From positions 868,001 to 932,000 of the forward strand of contig NZ_CP035928.1 in the NCBI RefSeq assembly GCF_004214795.1: a stretch of DNA of 64,000 bases, written 5' to 3'. Positions 37,071 to 45,422 of this stretch are shown piece by piece. The stretch's first letter is position 1; each line of letters begins with the position of its first letter. The stretch comes from Malaciobacter pacificus (lineage in GTDB: Bacteria > Campylobacterota > Campylobacteria > Campylobacterales > Arcobacteraceae). Made by a program: the position numbers and the translations under genes. The notes beneath the pieces were generated by a model that searched no databases, had not been told where the DNA came from, and saw nothing but the letters and a program-made list of their open reading frames with translations.

Positions 37071-37077
37071 TATATAA
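37071..37077 (+). repeat. Target-site duplication, right copy
   Basis: TATATAA, identical to 35500-35506, immediately after the right inverted repeat. Confidence 0.8.
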
Positions 37078-37336
37078 ATATTGTTGAATCAATTTCTGTT
37101 CAAAGAGAAAGATATATTTTAAAGAAAAGAGAAATATCTCAGTCCAGTATTTTAAAGTACTATAACCACACACTTAAAAAGTATATTTCTAAAAAGAAAT
37201 CTTGGAGAGAAAAAAGAGAAGAATATTATGCTAATAGAGCTTTAAGATTCTCTCTTATAAAGAAAAAAAGTAAAAGAAAGATTAGAAAAAGTAAACTTCT
37301 TTTACCAAATAAATCATATAAAAAGCCATACTAAAA

Positions 37337-37549
37337 CTAGATAATACTATCTATTTCTAGCTCATAGTAATCTTCTATATTTTTATATGCCAAATTATCA
37401 TAATCCCTTGAGATGATTTCAAAGTTTAGTTTTGTAAGTTCATCTTCTAAACTAACTTTTGTGTAATCATTTTCTTTTAAATGTGGAAATTTTTCAAGTA
37501 TATCTTTTACTTTTGTTGTTATAAAAAAATCATCTGGATTAAAAGCCAT
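37337..37549 (-). CDS. Small uncharacterised acidic protein
   Basis: 70 residues from MAFNPDDFF at 37549, where AAAAAGGACTTTT gives a good ribosome site; an upstream Met at 37573 has none. Cytoplasmic, acidic, predicted helical (KVKDILEKFPHLKE, then an acidic end). It converges on the IS-disrupted gene with two bases between stops. No family is recognised. Confidence 0.55.
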   Translation of the reverse strand: MAFNPDDFFITTKVKDILEKFPHLKENDYTKVSLEDELTKLNFEIISRDYDNLAYKNIEDYYELEIDSII

Positions 37550-37598
37550 AAAAGTCCTTTTTAGTTTAGTCATACAATTATTATTCCGTATAAATTAG

Positions 37599-37634
37599 CA
37601 CTTTTTTGCAAAAAGTGTGATTTTTTATTTTTAT
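37599..37634 (+). terminator. Hairpin with T-run upstream of the MNT gene
   Basis: CACTTTTT / AAAAAGTG with a three-base TGC loop, followed by GATTTTTTATTTTT. It could stop plus-strand transcripts from the membrane-protein operon before the toxin-antitoxin pair. It also lies in the promoter region of the small minus-strand gene, so its use is uncertain. Confidence 0.45.
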
Positions 37635-37657
37635 TCTTATATAATAATTCTAAGTGG

Positions 37658-37676
37658 TATCAGAAATATTTTGATA
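37658..37676. promoter_or_regulatory. Imperfect palindrome upstream of the MNT/HEPN pair
   Basis: TATCAGAAATATTTTGATA has matching outer arms (TATCA / TGATA) and lies 31 bp before the antitoxin start. It is a candidate autoregulatory operator. Confidence 0.35.
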
Positions 37677-37706
37677 TGAGTAACGTAATATAATCGGAGA
37701 TTCGCA

Positions 37707-38030
37707 ATGTATGAATTAAATAGAGATTTAATATTGTCTAAAATAAAAGAATTAAAACCTCACTATGAACAAGAAGGTTTATTACTTTTAGGTATATTTG
37801 GTTCGTATGCTAAGGGTACACAAAATGAAAATAGTGATATCGATATTTTATATGATATAAATGGCGAACTATTTTGTCAAAAACATCCTGGCTTTTCTTC
37901 ATTTAGTAGGTTAACAGAAATTAAAGAAGAATTAAAAAATATTTTCAAAACAAATATTGATTTAGCAACAATTGATAATCCAAGTAAGTTATTTAAAAAT
38001 GATGCTTTAAAGGATGCTATTTATGTCTGA
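37707..38030 (+). CDS. mntA: MNT-type nucleotidyltransferase antitoxin
   Basis: 107 residues, minimal nucleotidyltransferase. GSYAKGTQNENSDIDIL carries the GS motif (32-33) and the catalytic Asp44 and Asp46; the third acidic residue is likely Asp in NIDLATID near 89. Such proteins silence their HEPN partner by adding AMP to a Tyr beside its active site. It starts after ATCGGAGATTCGCA and overlaps the HEPN gene. Confidence 0.88.
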   Translation: MYELNRDLILSKIKELKPHYEQEGLLLLGIFGSYAKGTQNENSDIDILYDINGELFCQKHPGFSSFSRLTEIKEELKNIFKTNIDLATIDNPSKLFKNDALKDAIYV

Positions 38031-38349
38031 TACTAAAAGAATTAAATTTATTTTAGAAAAAATAGATGACATTGAATTATTTATTAATAAATTTAACTCA
38101 ATAGTTTCTCTTCTTGAAGATAAAATGGGCTTTGATGCAACTCTTATGTGTCTATTACAGATTGGTGAAACACTAAATAAGCTTGAAAGTGAGTATAAAA
38201 ATATCGATAAAAATGATATAAAAGGTGCTTATGATGTAAGAAATTTTATTGCACATGATTATGAAGGAGTTAATAAATCACTTATTGAAGGTATTCTTAG
38301 GCATCATCTTCCAAAACTAAAAGAAACATTAACTAAAATCTTAGAGTAG
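38023..38349 (+). CDS. hepT: HEPN-domain toxin (HepT-like)
   Basis: 108 residues from the ATG at 38023, which has AAAGGA at a suitable distance; an ATG nine bases earlier is too close to it. All-helical HEPN fold with RNFIAHDY: Arg73, His78 form the Rx4H RNase motif and Tyr80 is the position adenylylated in known HepT. It should cleave RNA when free. The pair with MntA is a type VII toxin-antitoxin module, often found in accessory or defence regions. Confidence 0.88.
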   Translation: MSDTKRIKFILEKIDDIELFINKFNSIVSLLEDKMGFDATLMCLLQIGETLNKLESEYKNIDKNDIKGAYDVRNFIAHDYEGVNKSLIEGILRHHLPKLKETLTKILE

Positions 38350-38366
38350 TTACAAATTTAGTTTTT

Positions 38367-38555
38367 TCATTTTTTAACTTTAAATGATTCTTCCAAGGCT
38401 TTAAGTTCATCTGCATTTTCTTGAGCTTTTTTTACTACCTCTTCAAAGGCAAAACCTTTCATAACTATTTCATATAATTTTGGTTTTTCTCTTCTCCAAT
38501 TTCTTAGTGTAACAGGAGTTACACCAATATATCCTGCCATATCTCTTTGAGTCAT
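38367..38555 (-). CDS. Small HTH regulator beside the restriction-modification operon
   Basis: 62 residues. The N-terminal half, MTQRDMAGYIGVTPVTLRNW, is a helix-turn-helix: Q-x-x-x-A-x-x-x-G-V-T-x-x-T-L-R-N-W. The C-terminal half is a charged helix. It is divergent from the mod gene with 164 bp between starts, and two palindromic sites lie in this gap. It resembles in placement the controller (C) proteins of restriction-modification systems, delaying or limiting restriction expression. That role is inferred. AAAAAGG precedes the ATG. Confidence 0.7.
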   Translation of the reverse strand: MTQRDMAGYIGVTPVTLRNWRREKPKLYEIVMKGFAFEEVVKKAQENADELKALEESFKVKK

Positions 38556-38607
38556 AGTTTTAACCTTTTTTAGTAAAAAGTTAACTTATAAGATGTAATT
38601 ACTCAAC

Positions 38608-38624
38608 AGATTAAATATTAACTA
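38608..38624. promoter_or_regulatory. Operator-like palindrome, copy 1
   Basis: AGATTAAATATTAACTA is a two-mismatch version of the perfect palindrome at 38640-38656, in opposite orientation. The centres are 32 bp apart, about three helical turns. Confidence 0.55.
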
Positions 38625-38639
38625 CAAAAGCTATATAAA

Positions 38640-38656
38640 TAGTTAATATTTAACTA
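38640..38656. promoter_or_regulatory. Operator-like palindrome, copy 2
   Basis: TAGTTAATATTTAACTA is a perfect palindrome, 7-bp arms around a 3-bp centre. It lies 64 bp before mod. A likely site for the divergent HTH protein. Confidence 0.6.
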
Positions 38657-38719
38657 CTATTAAAATTAATAAGATAAAATATTTTTCTAAAAATGGGAAA
38701 AAGAGAAAAATATTAATCT

Positions 38720-40387
38720 ATGAAGAAATATGAAAATTATACAAAAGCGCAATTAATTCAAAAAATTAAGCAATTAGAATCTAAAAAATATGGTCTTGTT
38801 TGGGATGATGAAAAAGAGCCTGAAAAAGTTGTAATTGAGTGCCAAAATAGCATCCCAATTCTTAAAAAAATTAATGAAAAAACAATAAAAACTGATATTC
38901 AAAAACCTACAAATATTTTGATAGAGGGTGATAATTATCATGCTTTACAAGTGTTAAATTATACGCACAAAGGTCAAATTGATGTCATATACATCGACCC
39001 TCCTTATAATACAGGAAATAAGGATTTTAAATATAACGATAGTTTTGTGGATAAGGAAGATGGATATAGACATAGTAAATGGCTAAATTTTATGAGTAAA
39101 AGATTGAAACTTGCACATAATCTTCTAAAAGATAGTGGAGTTATATTTATAAGTATTGATGACAATGAAGTTGCACAATTAAAATTGCTTTGTGATGATA
39201 TTTTTAAAAATAGTTTTTTAAGTCAATTAGTATGGAAGAAAAAAGCTGGTGGAGGTTCAGATGCAAAATATTTTGCGTCTGATCATGAATATATATTAAT
39301 TTATGCAAAGAATGAAAATAGTGTAGATAAATTTTTTACAAAGATTTCTGATAAACAAAAAAAAGAATACAAATTCAAAGATAATAATTTTGCTAAATAT
39401 GGTTTTTACAAAAGAAAAAATTTGTATCAAACAGGTATTGATGATAATAGACCAAATTTACGATATGAAATAATGGCACCTGATGGAACTAAAATTTTAC
39501 CACCAACAATTTGGAGATGGAGTAAAGAAACTTTTGAAAAAGAACAACTGAAAGGCAAGATTGATATTGTTTTAGATTCTAAAAAAAAATGGCAAGTTTA
39601 TACTAAAAATTATCTTTATGAAGAAGATAATAATGAACGGCAAATAAAACCTAGAAGCTTATTATTAGAACAAGGATTAACTAGAGATGGGAATAATGAT
39701 TTAAAAAATATTTTTGGTATATCAATTTTTAGTTATCCGAAACCAGTTAAATTAGTTAAATATTTACTTGAAATTATATCAAAAGAGAATTCAATAATTC
39801 TAGATTTTTTTGCAGGTTCAGGGACAACAGGACATGCAGTACTAGAATTAAATAAAGAAGATGAAGGAAATAGACAATTTATTCTTTGTACAAATAATGA
39901 AAATAGTATTTGTGAAGAAGTTACCTATCCAAGAATCTCAAAAGTTATCAATGGTTACACAACTCCAAAAGGAGTTGATATAGATGGAATATCTGGAAAC
40001 TTAGACTACTATAAAACAGATTTAATCCCTACAAATGGAATATCAAATATCACAGATACTACAAGGGAAGAGCTAACCAAAAAAGCTGGAAATATGATAG
40101 CTATCAAAGAAAATACACATTATATGTTAGAACTTTGTGAACATTATCAAATTTTTATAAATGAAACAACAAAAAAACAAACAGCAATTTATTTTACAGA
40201 GGATTTAAGTTGTTTTGATGAATTGATAGAAAAAACAAAATCACATTCTACAAAACTTTATATTTTTTCATTTGGAAAAATTGATAAATCATCATATAAA
40301 TATTTAGGGAAGAATTACCAAATTGAAGATATTCCAGAGCCAATAATTGAAATTTATAAAGAGATAAACAAAGAGGGGATTTTATGA
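38720..40387 (+). CDS. mod: Type III restriction-modification methyltransferase (Mod)
   Basis: 555 residues, beta-class amino-methyltransferase. The catalytic motif DPPY is at 93-96 (YIDPPYNTGNKDF) and the SAM-binding motif FAGSGTTG near 363-370; this order defines the class. The region between them (about 150-350) should hold the target-recognition domain. DPPY points to N6-adenine methylation. It both protects host DNA and gives site specificity to the Res subunit, whose gene overlaps by 4 nt (ATGA). A run of nine A lies in the recognition region at 39581-39589. Site not predictable. Confidence 0.92.
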   Translation: MKKYENYTKAQLIQKIKQLESKKYGLVWDDEKEPEKVVIECQNSIPILKKINEKTIKTDIQKPTNILIEGDNYHALQVLNYTHKGQIDVIYIDPPYNTGNKDFKYNDSFVDKEDGYRHSKWLNFMSKRLKLAHNLLKDSGVIFISIDDNEVAQLKLLCDDIFKNSFLSQLVWKKKAGGGSDAKYFASDHEYILIYAKNENSVDKFFTKISDKQKKEYKFKDNNFAKYGFYKRKNLYQTGIDDNRPNLRYEIMAPDGTKILPPTIWRWSKETFEKEQLKGKIDIVLDSKKKWQVYTKNYLYEEDNNERQIKPRSLLLEQGLTRDGNNDLKNIFGISIFSYPKPVKLVKYLLEIISKENSIILDFFAGSGTTGHAVLELNKEDEGNRQFILCTNNENSICEEVTYPRISKVINGYTTPKGVDIDGISGNLDYYKTDLIPTNGISNITDTTREELTKKAGNMIAIKENTHYMLELCEHYQIFINETTKKQTAIYFTEDLSCFDELIEKTKSHSTKLYIFSFGKIDKSSYKYLGKNYQIEDIPEPIIEIYKEINKEGIL

Positions 40388-42678
40388 TTTTAGTCGATTT
40401 TCAAAAAAAAGCTGTAGATGCTTTAAGTAAAAAATTTTTTAATCTTTGGCAAACAAAAAACTATCAACTTCCTTTAATTTTTAAAGCTCCAACGGGTGCT
40501 GGAAAAACTATAATGATGGCAGAATTTTTAAGAACACTTGATGGAAACTATCATTTTGATGATGATAAGGCTTATATTTGGATTTCTTTTGGTGGAGATG
40601 ATTCTTATCTACAATCAAAAGAAAAATTCTATAGATATTTTAATAATGGAACAGATATGACTTTAAGAGATAAAAATGATTTATCTCTTAAAGAATTACC
40701 AAAAAACAACATTTTTTTTATAAATTGGTCAAAGATAAAGTCAAGTACAAAAGATGGACGGGTTTTGCGAAAAGATTCTGAACTTACAAATGGAGATTAT
40801 GGCGTTTTTGATGAGTTTATTATCAATACAAAAAATAAAAGAGATTTGATACTTATCATTGATGAAGCGCATACAGAAACAAGTACAAATTTAGCACAAG
40901 AAGTGATTGATTTGATAAATCCAAGAATCATCGTAAAGGTAACAGCAACTCCAAAAAATTTACCAAATATTAGTGATGTTACTCATCTTAAAGCGGGATT
41001 TATAGAGGTTTTGGAAGATGAAGTAATAAATAGTGGCTTGATTAAAAAATCACTTATTATCCAAACACAAGAAGAGATAGAATCTATTCAAGGTCAAAAT
41101 TTGAGTGAAGATAAGTTGATGGTACAATTAGCGATAAAAAAAAGAGATGAACTCAAAAAAATTTATAACGAGCAAAATCTTGATATAAATCCACTTGTAC
41201 TTATCCAACTTCCAAGTGATATGAATGAAAAAAAGGAAGTTTCAACAAATAAAAAACTTGTAGTTTTAAATTATTTAAAGTCAGAAGGTGTTTTAGATGA
41301 AGAGATAGCTATTTGGTTATCAAATGAAAAGAAAAATCTTGATTTTGTAACTTTAAATAACAATGAAGTGAATTTTATGCTTTTTAAAGTAGCACCTGCA
41401 ACAGGCTGGGATTGTCCAAGAGCTTCAATTTTAGTGATGTTTAGAGAGATAAAATCTCCATCATTTCATACTCAAATTATTGGACGAGTTAAGAGAATGC
41501 CTGAAGCAAAACATTATGAAAATGAAGTTTTAAATAAGGCATATATCTATACAAATTACAATAAAAGCCATATTCGAGATATAAAAGAAGCAAATGAGAA
41601 TAAATTACCGATATTTTTTACAAAATTAAAAGATGAAATTTCTCAAATAAGCCTGCAAAGTGTTTATCATAATAGGGTTGATTTTAATACTTTAAGTCCT
41701 GAAAATATGTGGCAAAAATATATGCTAAATACTTTAGATAATTACAAAAGTGAAATTGAGAAAAAAATAGATTTTCAAGTTTCTAATATTTCAAATAAAA
41801 TTGTGGTTGATGCAACAATTAGTAGTTTTGATGGTTTTATGGTTCAACTTAAACAAAAAGCAAATGAAACAAATTTTACTTTTAGTAGAAATGATATTGA
41901 AAAACTTTATAATCTTTTGTGTTTTGAAGAACTTGAAAAACAAGAAAATGATATTGCAAAATATAATCCATCAAGGTCTTGGAGTGCTTTAAAAAAGGCT
42001 TTAAATGTTTGGTTTAATAAAAGATTTCAGCTTCATAGGGAAAAGTTTTATTTGATTATTGTAAATGATTTACTTAAAAATGATAGTTTTTTAAAAGTAG
42101 TTATAAATGAAGCTTTGATTGGATTTCGAAAAGAGTATGAAATAAAACTCAAAGAAAAAGAAGGAAAAGAATTAGTAAATGTAACTATTCCTCAGAAAGA
42201 GGTTAGTTTTTCTGACGATTTTGAAGAATTAAAAGTTTTTAAAAATGTTTATGAAAGATATTATAATCGTAAAAAATACAAAGGAAAAGAGAACGAGGAA
42301 GAATTTATAGAATATTTAGAAAAACAAGAAAATATTCTTTGGTGGCATAAACAAAGTGATAGTGGAAAAGAGAATTTTGCTATTGAATATTTTGATTCAC
42401 AAGAACAAAAAGAGCGACTTTTTTATCCTGATTTCTTGATTATGACAAAAGAAAATAGGCTTTTTATTGTTGATACAAAAAAAGGAGATACCGCTAAATC
42501 AATTGAAACTAAAGATAAAGCTGAAGCATTACAAAAGTGGATAAAAGAGAATAAAAAAGATTACAAATTTAAGATATTAGGTGGAATTGTAGTATTTCAA
42601 CATCCAAGTTGGAAAATAAATTATAGTATGAAGTATTCTTATTTAGATAAGAATTGTTGGGATAAAATTAATTTTTAG
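40384..42678 (+). CDS. res: Type III restriction enzyme Res subunit
   Basis: 764 residues, shorter than many Res proteins (900 or more). Superfamily 2 helicase motifs are clear: Walker A APTGAGKT at 35-42, IDEAH at 159-163, and TATPKN near 183; motif VI is in QIIGRVKRMP near 370. The C-terminal nuclease core is PDFLIM near 683 and VDTKKG near 697, the PD-(D/E)xK pattern. It moves on or senses along DNA using ATP and cuts between inverted unmethylated sites together with Mod. Translation is coupled to mod, and a terminator follows. Confidence 0.92.
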   Translation: MILVDFQKKAVDALSKKFFNLWQTKNYQLPLIFKAPTGAGKTIMMAEFLRTLDGNYHFDDDKAYIWISFGGDDSYLQSKEKFYRYFNNGTDMTLRDKNDLSLKELPKNNIFFINWSKIKSSTKDGRVLRKDSELTNGDYGVFDEFIINTKNKRDLILIIDEAHTETSTNLAQEVIDLINPRIIVKVTATPKNLPNISDVTHLKAGFIEVLEDEVINSGLIKKSLIIQTQEEIESIQGQNLSEDKLMVQLAIKKRDELKKIYNEQNLDINPLVLIQLPSDMNEKKEVSTNKKLVVLNYLKSEGVLDEEIAIWLSNEKKNLDFVTLNNNEVNFMLFKVAPATGWDCPRASILVMFREIKSPSFHTQIIGRVKRMPEAKHYENEVLNKAYIYTNYNKSHIRDIKEANENKLPIFFTKLKDEISQISLQSVYHNRVDFNTLSPENMWQKYMLNTLDNYKSEIEKKIDFQVSNISNKIVVDATISSFDGFMVQLKQKANETNFTFSRNDIEKLYNLLCFEELEKQENDIAKYNPSRSWSALKKALNVWFNKRFQLHREKFYLIIVNDLLKNDSFLKVVINEALIGFRKEYEIKLKEKEGKELVNVTIPQKEVSFSDDFEELKVFKNVYERYYNRKKYKGKENEEEFIEYLEKQENILWWHKQSDSGKENFAIEYFDSQEQKERLFYPDFLIMTKENRLFIVDTKKGDTAKSIETKDKAEALQKWIKENKKDYKFKILGGIVVFQHPSWKINYSMKYSYLDKNCWDKINF

Positions 42679-42707
42679 CACTTAAATATAAAAAGTGCTA
42701 ATTTTTT
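42675..42707 (+). terminator. Intrinsic terminator after res
   Basis: TTAGCACTT / AAGTGCTAA, nine paired bases with a nine-base A-rich loop, followed by TTTTTT. It overlaps the res stop. Confidence 0.88.
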
Positions 42708-42737
42708 ATAAAACTTTAGCTTTGTTTTATAAAGTTT

Positions 42738-42746
42738 TGTTAAAAT
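42738..42746 (+). promoter_or_regulatory. Extended -10 promoter of htpG
   Basis: TGTTAAAAT, ending 37 bp before the htpG start. No CIRCE- or HspR-type inverted repeat was recognised nearby. Confidence 0.5.
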
Positions 42747-42783
42747 CTCTTTATAAAAAATTAAATTTTATAGGAGAAAAAAG

Positions 42784-44697
42784 ATGGCAAAACATCAATT
42801 TCAAACAGAAGTAGGTCAGTTATTACACCTAATGACACACTCGTTATATTCAAACAAAGAGATTTTCATAAGAGAGTTAGTGTCAAATGCAAGTGATGCA
42901 ATTGATAAATTAAATTATTTAAAACTAACGGATGAAAATATTAAGGCAGCACTACCTGGAGATTGGGCAGGGCAAATCAATATTTCTTTTGATGAAGCAG
43001 ATAAGTCTTTAACTATTTCAGATAATGGTATTGGTATGAATGAAGAGGATTTAATCGCTTCAATTGGTACAATCGCAAAATCAGGAACAAAATCATTTAT
43101 TGATAATTTAACAGGTGATGCTAAAAAAGATTCAAACTTAATTGGTCAATTTGGTGTTGGATTTTATTCTGTATTTATGGTTGCAAATAAAGTAGATGTA
43201 ATTTCTAAAAAAGCTGGTGAAGAACAAGCCTACAAATGGTCAAGTGATGGTACAGGTGAGTTTGATTTAGCTCCTTGTACAAAAGAGTCAAATGGAACAG
43301 TGATTTATATTAAATTAAAAGATGAAGAAGCAGAAGAATTCGCTTCAAAATATAGAATCCAAAATATAGTTGGAAAATATTCTAACCATATTGCTTACCC
43401 AATTTATTTAAACTATAGTGAAGAAGTAACAGAAGAGTTAAGTGAAGAGGATAAAAAAGCAGGAAAAGAGGCTAAAAAAACTGTTGAAAAAAGACATGAA
43501 AAAATCAATGAAGCAACGGCATTATGGACTCAACCAAAAGCTAAACTAAAAAAAGAAGAGTACAATGATTTTTATAAATCAATTTCTCATGATTCGCAAG
43601 ATCCAATGCTTACAATTCATACAAAAGCAGAGGGTGTAAATGAGTATACTACACTTTTCTATATTCCAAAAACTGCACCAATGGATATGTACAGAGCTGA
43701 TTATCAACCAGGTGTTAAGTTATATGTTAAAAGAGTATTTATTACTGATGATGAAAAAGAGTTATTACCAACATATTTAAGATTTGTTAGAGGTATTATT
43801 GATTCTGAAGATTTACCACTAAATGTATCAAGAGAAATTTTACAAGAAAATAGAATTTTAGCAAATATCAAACAATCATCTGTTAAAAAGATTTTATCTG
43901 AGATTAAAAAACTTTCAAAAGATGAAGAAAAATATGCAGAGTTTATTGCTCAATATATTAGACCATTAAAAGAGGGTGTTTACCAAGACTTTACAAACAA
44001 AGAAGCTATTTTAGATTTATTAAGATATAAATCAACAAAAACAGAAGATGGAAAAATGACTTCACTTGCAGCTTATAAAGAGGGCGCTAATAGTGAGCAA
44101 AAAGCTATTTACTATATCATTGGTGAAAATGAAAAAGTATTAAGAAACTCTCCATTACTTGAAGCATACAAGAAAAATGATATTGAAGTATTAATCTTAG
44201 ATGATAAAGAGATTGATGAAATTATTACTCCAAATATTGGAGCTTATAAAGAGTGGGAATTCAAAGATATTACAGCTTGTGAAGCTCCAAAAGTAGAGCA
44301 AAGTGAAGATGAGAAAAAAGAAGTAGAAGAAAAATTTAAATCAATTGTTGAAAAAATTAAAGATAAACTAGGTGAAAGTGTAACAGATGTTAGAGTTACA
44401 AATAGATTATCAGATTCTCCATCTTGTGTCGTTAAAGATGTAGGTGATGCACAAATGGCTCAAATGATGCAGATGATGAGAGCAATGGGTCAAACAATGC
44501 CTGAATCAGCACCAATTTTAGAAATCAACCCAGAGCATGAAATTGTAAAAAAATTAAATGCTTGTCCAGATGAATCTACAATTGAAGATGTTTCTTGGAT
44601 TTTATTAGACCAAGCAAAACTATCTGAAGGTATGGATATCACTGATGCTGTAGCATTTGCTCAAAGACTTTCAAGAATTACTAACAAAGCTTTATAA
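42784..44697 (+). CDS. htpG: Chaperone HtpG (Hsp90)
   Basis: 637 residues, full length for the bacterial Hsp90. The N-terminal ATPase motifs are evident: ELVSNASDAIDKL near residue 35, DNGIGM near 80, and IGQFGVGFYSVFMVA near 120. The middle domain contains LPLNVSREILQENRIL near 355 with the catalytic Arg, and the C-terminal dimerisation domain is complete with a Met-rich stretch (MAQMMQMMRAMG). ATP-driven folding of client proteins in the cytoplasm. AGGAGAAAAAAG precedes the ATG. Confidence 0.97.
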   Translation: MAKHQFQTEVGQLLHLMTHSLYSNKEIFIRELVSNASDAIDKLNYLKLTDENIKAALPGDWAGQINISFDEADKSLTISDNGIGMNEEDLIASIGTIAKSGTKSFIDNLTGDAKKDSNLIGQFGVGFYSVFMVANKVDVISKKAGEEQAYKWSSDGTGEFDLAPCTKESNGTVIYIKLKDEEAEEFASKYRIQNIVGKYSNHIAYPIYLNYSEEVTEELSEEDKKAGKEAKKTVEKRHEKINEATALWTQPKAKLKKEEYNDFYKSISHDSQDPMLTIHTKAEGVNEYTTLFYIPKTAPMDMYRADYQPGVKLYVKRVFITDDEKELLPTYLRFVRGIIDSEDLPLNVSREILQENRILANIKQSSVKKILSEIKKLSKDEEKYAEFIAQYIRPLKEGVYQDFTNKEAILDLLRYKSTKTEDGKMTSLAAYKEGANSEQKAIYYIIGENEKVLRNSPLLEAYKKNDIEVLILDDKEIDEIITPNIGAYKEWEFKDITACEAPKVEQSEDEKKEVEEKFKSIVEKIKDKLGESVTDVRVTNRLSDSPSCVVKDVGDAQMAQMMQMMRAMGQTMPESAPILEINPEHEIVKKLNACPDESTIEDVSWILLDQAKLSEGMDITDAVAFAQRLSRITNKAL

Positions 44698-44703
44698 TAT
44701 TTT

Positions 44704-44731
44704 TATTTGTACGTATTTTTACGTACAAATA
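44704..44731 (+). terminator. Hairpin after htpG
   Basis: TATTTGTACGT / ACGTACAAATA, an 11-bp stem with a six-base loop, 6 bp after the stop. The following T-run is poor, so it may stabilise the transcript as much as end it. Confidence 0.65.
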
Positions 44732-44808
44732 ATATACTTTTTCCTTGCAATAATAGTAAAAATAAGTTACAATACAATTCTTAATATTAAATAAAAATGG
44801 AATTAACT

Positions 44809-45393
44809 ATGGGTCTTTTTAAGGGTTTTATAAAACAGATTATTAAAAAAGTAACAAAACTTTCTAGACCTACTTTTAGTTTAATTGAAAATGAATTGGT
44901 TTTTAAAATTGATTCAGATAATTTTTATAAATATCAACTTCAAAATATTGAAATAAAGACTAGACACGATTCTTATGTTTTAGATGCATATACATTAAAT
45001 TGTGAAAATCTATATTTAGAGTATATACATCTTGATCAAGATGTTGATTGGATAGGTTTATCTTATCCTTATTACTTAGAGTTATTGAAGAAAAAATTAG
45101 CCGTAAGAAATATCGTAAAATTAGAAGAAAAAGAGTTTGGACATTATACATTTTATACTTATGAAATAAATAATAAATATATAATAAATATTATTCATAT
45201 TTATGAAATAAGTAAAGATATATTTATATTAGATAAGAAATCAGATTTATATATACAGTTAATAAAGCAGTTTGATTTAGATTATAAGTATAATTTTGAT
45301 AAAACATTTTTACCTACTCAAGATATAAACTTTAGTCTTGTAAAGAATAACTCTATTCAAAATTACTTTTGTATGCAAGGTGGAGAGGGATAA
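44809..45393 (+). CDS. Uncharacterised cytoplasmic protein
   Basis: About 194 residues. No signal peptide; a basic N-terminal stretch (FIKQIIKKVTKL) precedes an aromatic-rich globular region with many Tyr and Ile. The start at 44809 has GGA six bases upstream; an ATG 12 bp earlier is possible. No family is recognised. It is a stand-alone gene bounded by hairpins on both sides. Confidence 0.6.
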   Translation: MGLFKGFIKQIIKKVTKLSRPTFSLIENELVFKIDSDNFYKYQLQNIEIKTRHDSYVLDAYTLNCENLYLEYIHLDQDVDWIGLSYPYYLELLKKKLAVRNIVKLEEKEFGHYTFYTYEINNKYIINIIHIYEISKDIFILDKKSDLYIQLIKQFDLDYKYNFDKTFLPTQDINFSLVKNNSIQNYFCMQGGEG

Positions 45394-45394
45394 T

Positions 45395-45422
45395 AAACTA
45401 AGAAGAAAAATCTTCTTAGTTT
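45395..45422. terminator. Bidirectional terminator
   Basis: AAACTAAGAAGA / TCTTCTTAGTTT, a perfect 12-bp stem with an AAAA loop between two convergent genes. Confidence 0.88.

Larger units (their letters stand above)
34708..37334 (+). pseudogene. Basic membrane protein gene interrupted by an IS4-family element
   Basis: The reading frame begins on TTG at 34708 and is broken after 35506 by the insertion sequence, which leaves a truncated 267-residue product. If bases 35507-37077 (the element plus one 7-bp target copy) are removed, the frame continues without a change through 37334. The joint reads RRRDRYINIVESISVQRERY, and the intact protein would have 351 residues. It has several hydrophobic helices (about 10-60, 125-200) and a very basic cytoplasmic-looking C-terminal tail. 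The apparent ATG at 37047 downstream is inside the element and is not a real start. Function unknown; partner of the preceding gene. Confidence 0.85.

Noticed and set aside
37047-37334. An apparent 95-residue gene starting at 37047
   Set aside because: Its first ten codons lie inside the insertion sequence; the rest is the 3' end of the interrupted membrane-protein gene, as shown by the frame-restoring excision.
37337-38349. A three-gene toxin-antitoxin system including the small minus-strand gene
   Set aside because: The small gene is on the opposite strand with its own ribosome site and shows no toxin or antitoxin motif; adjacency alone is not evidence.
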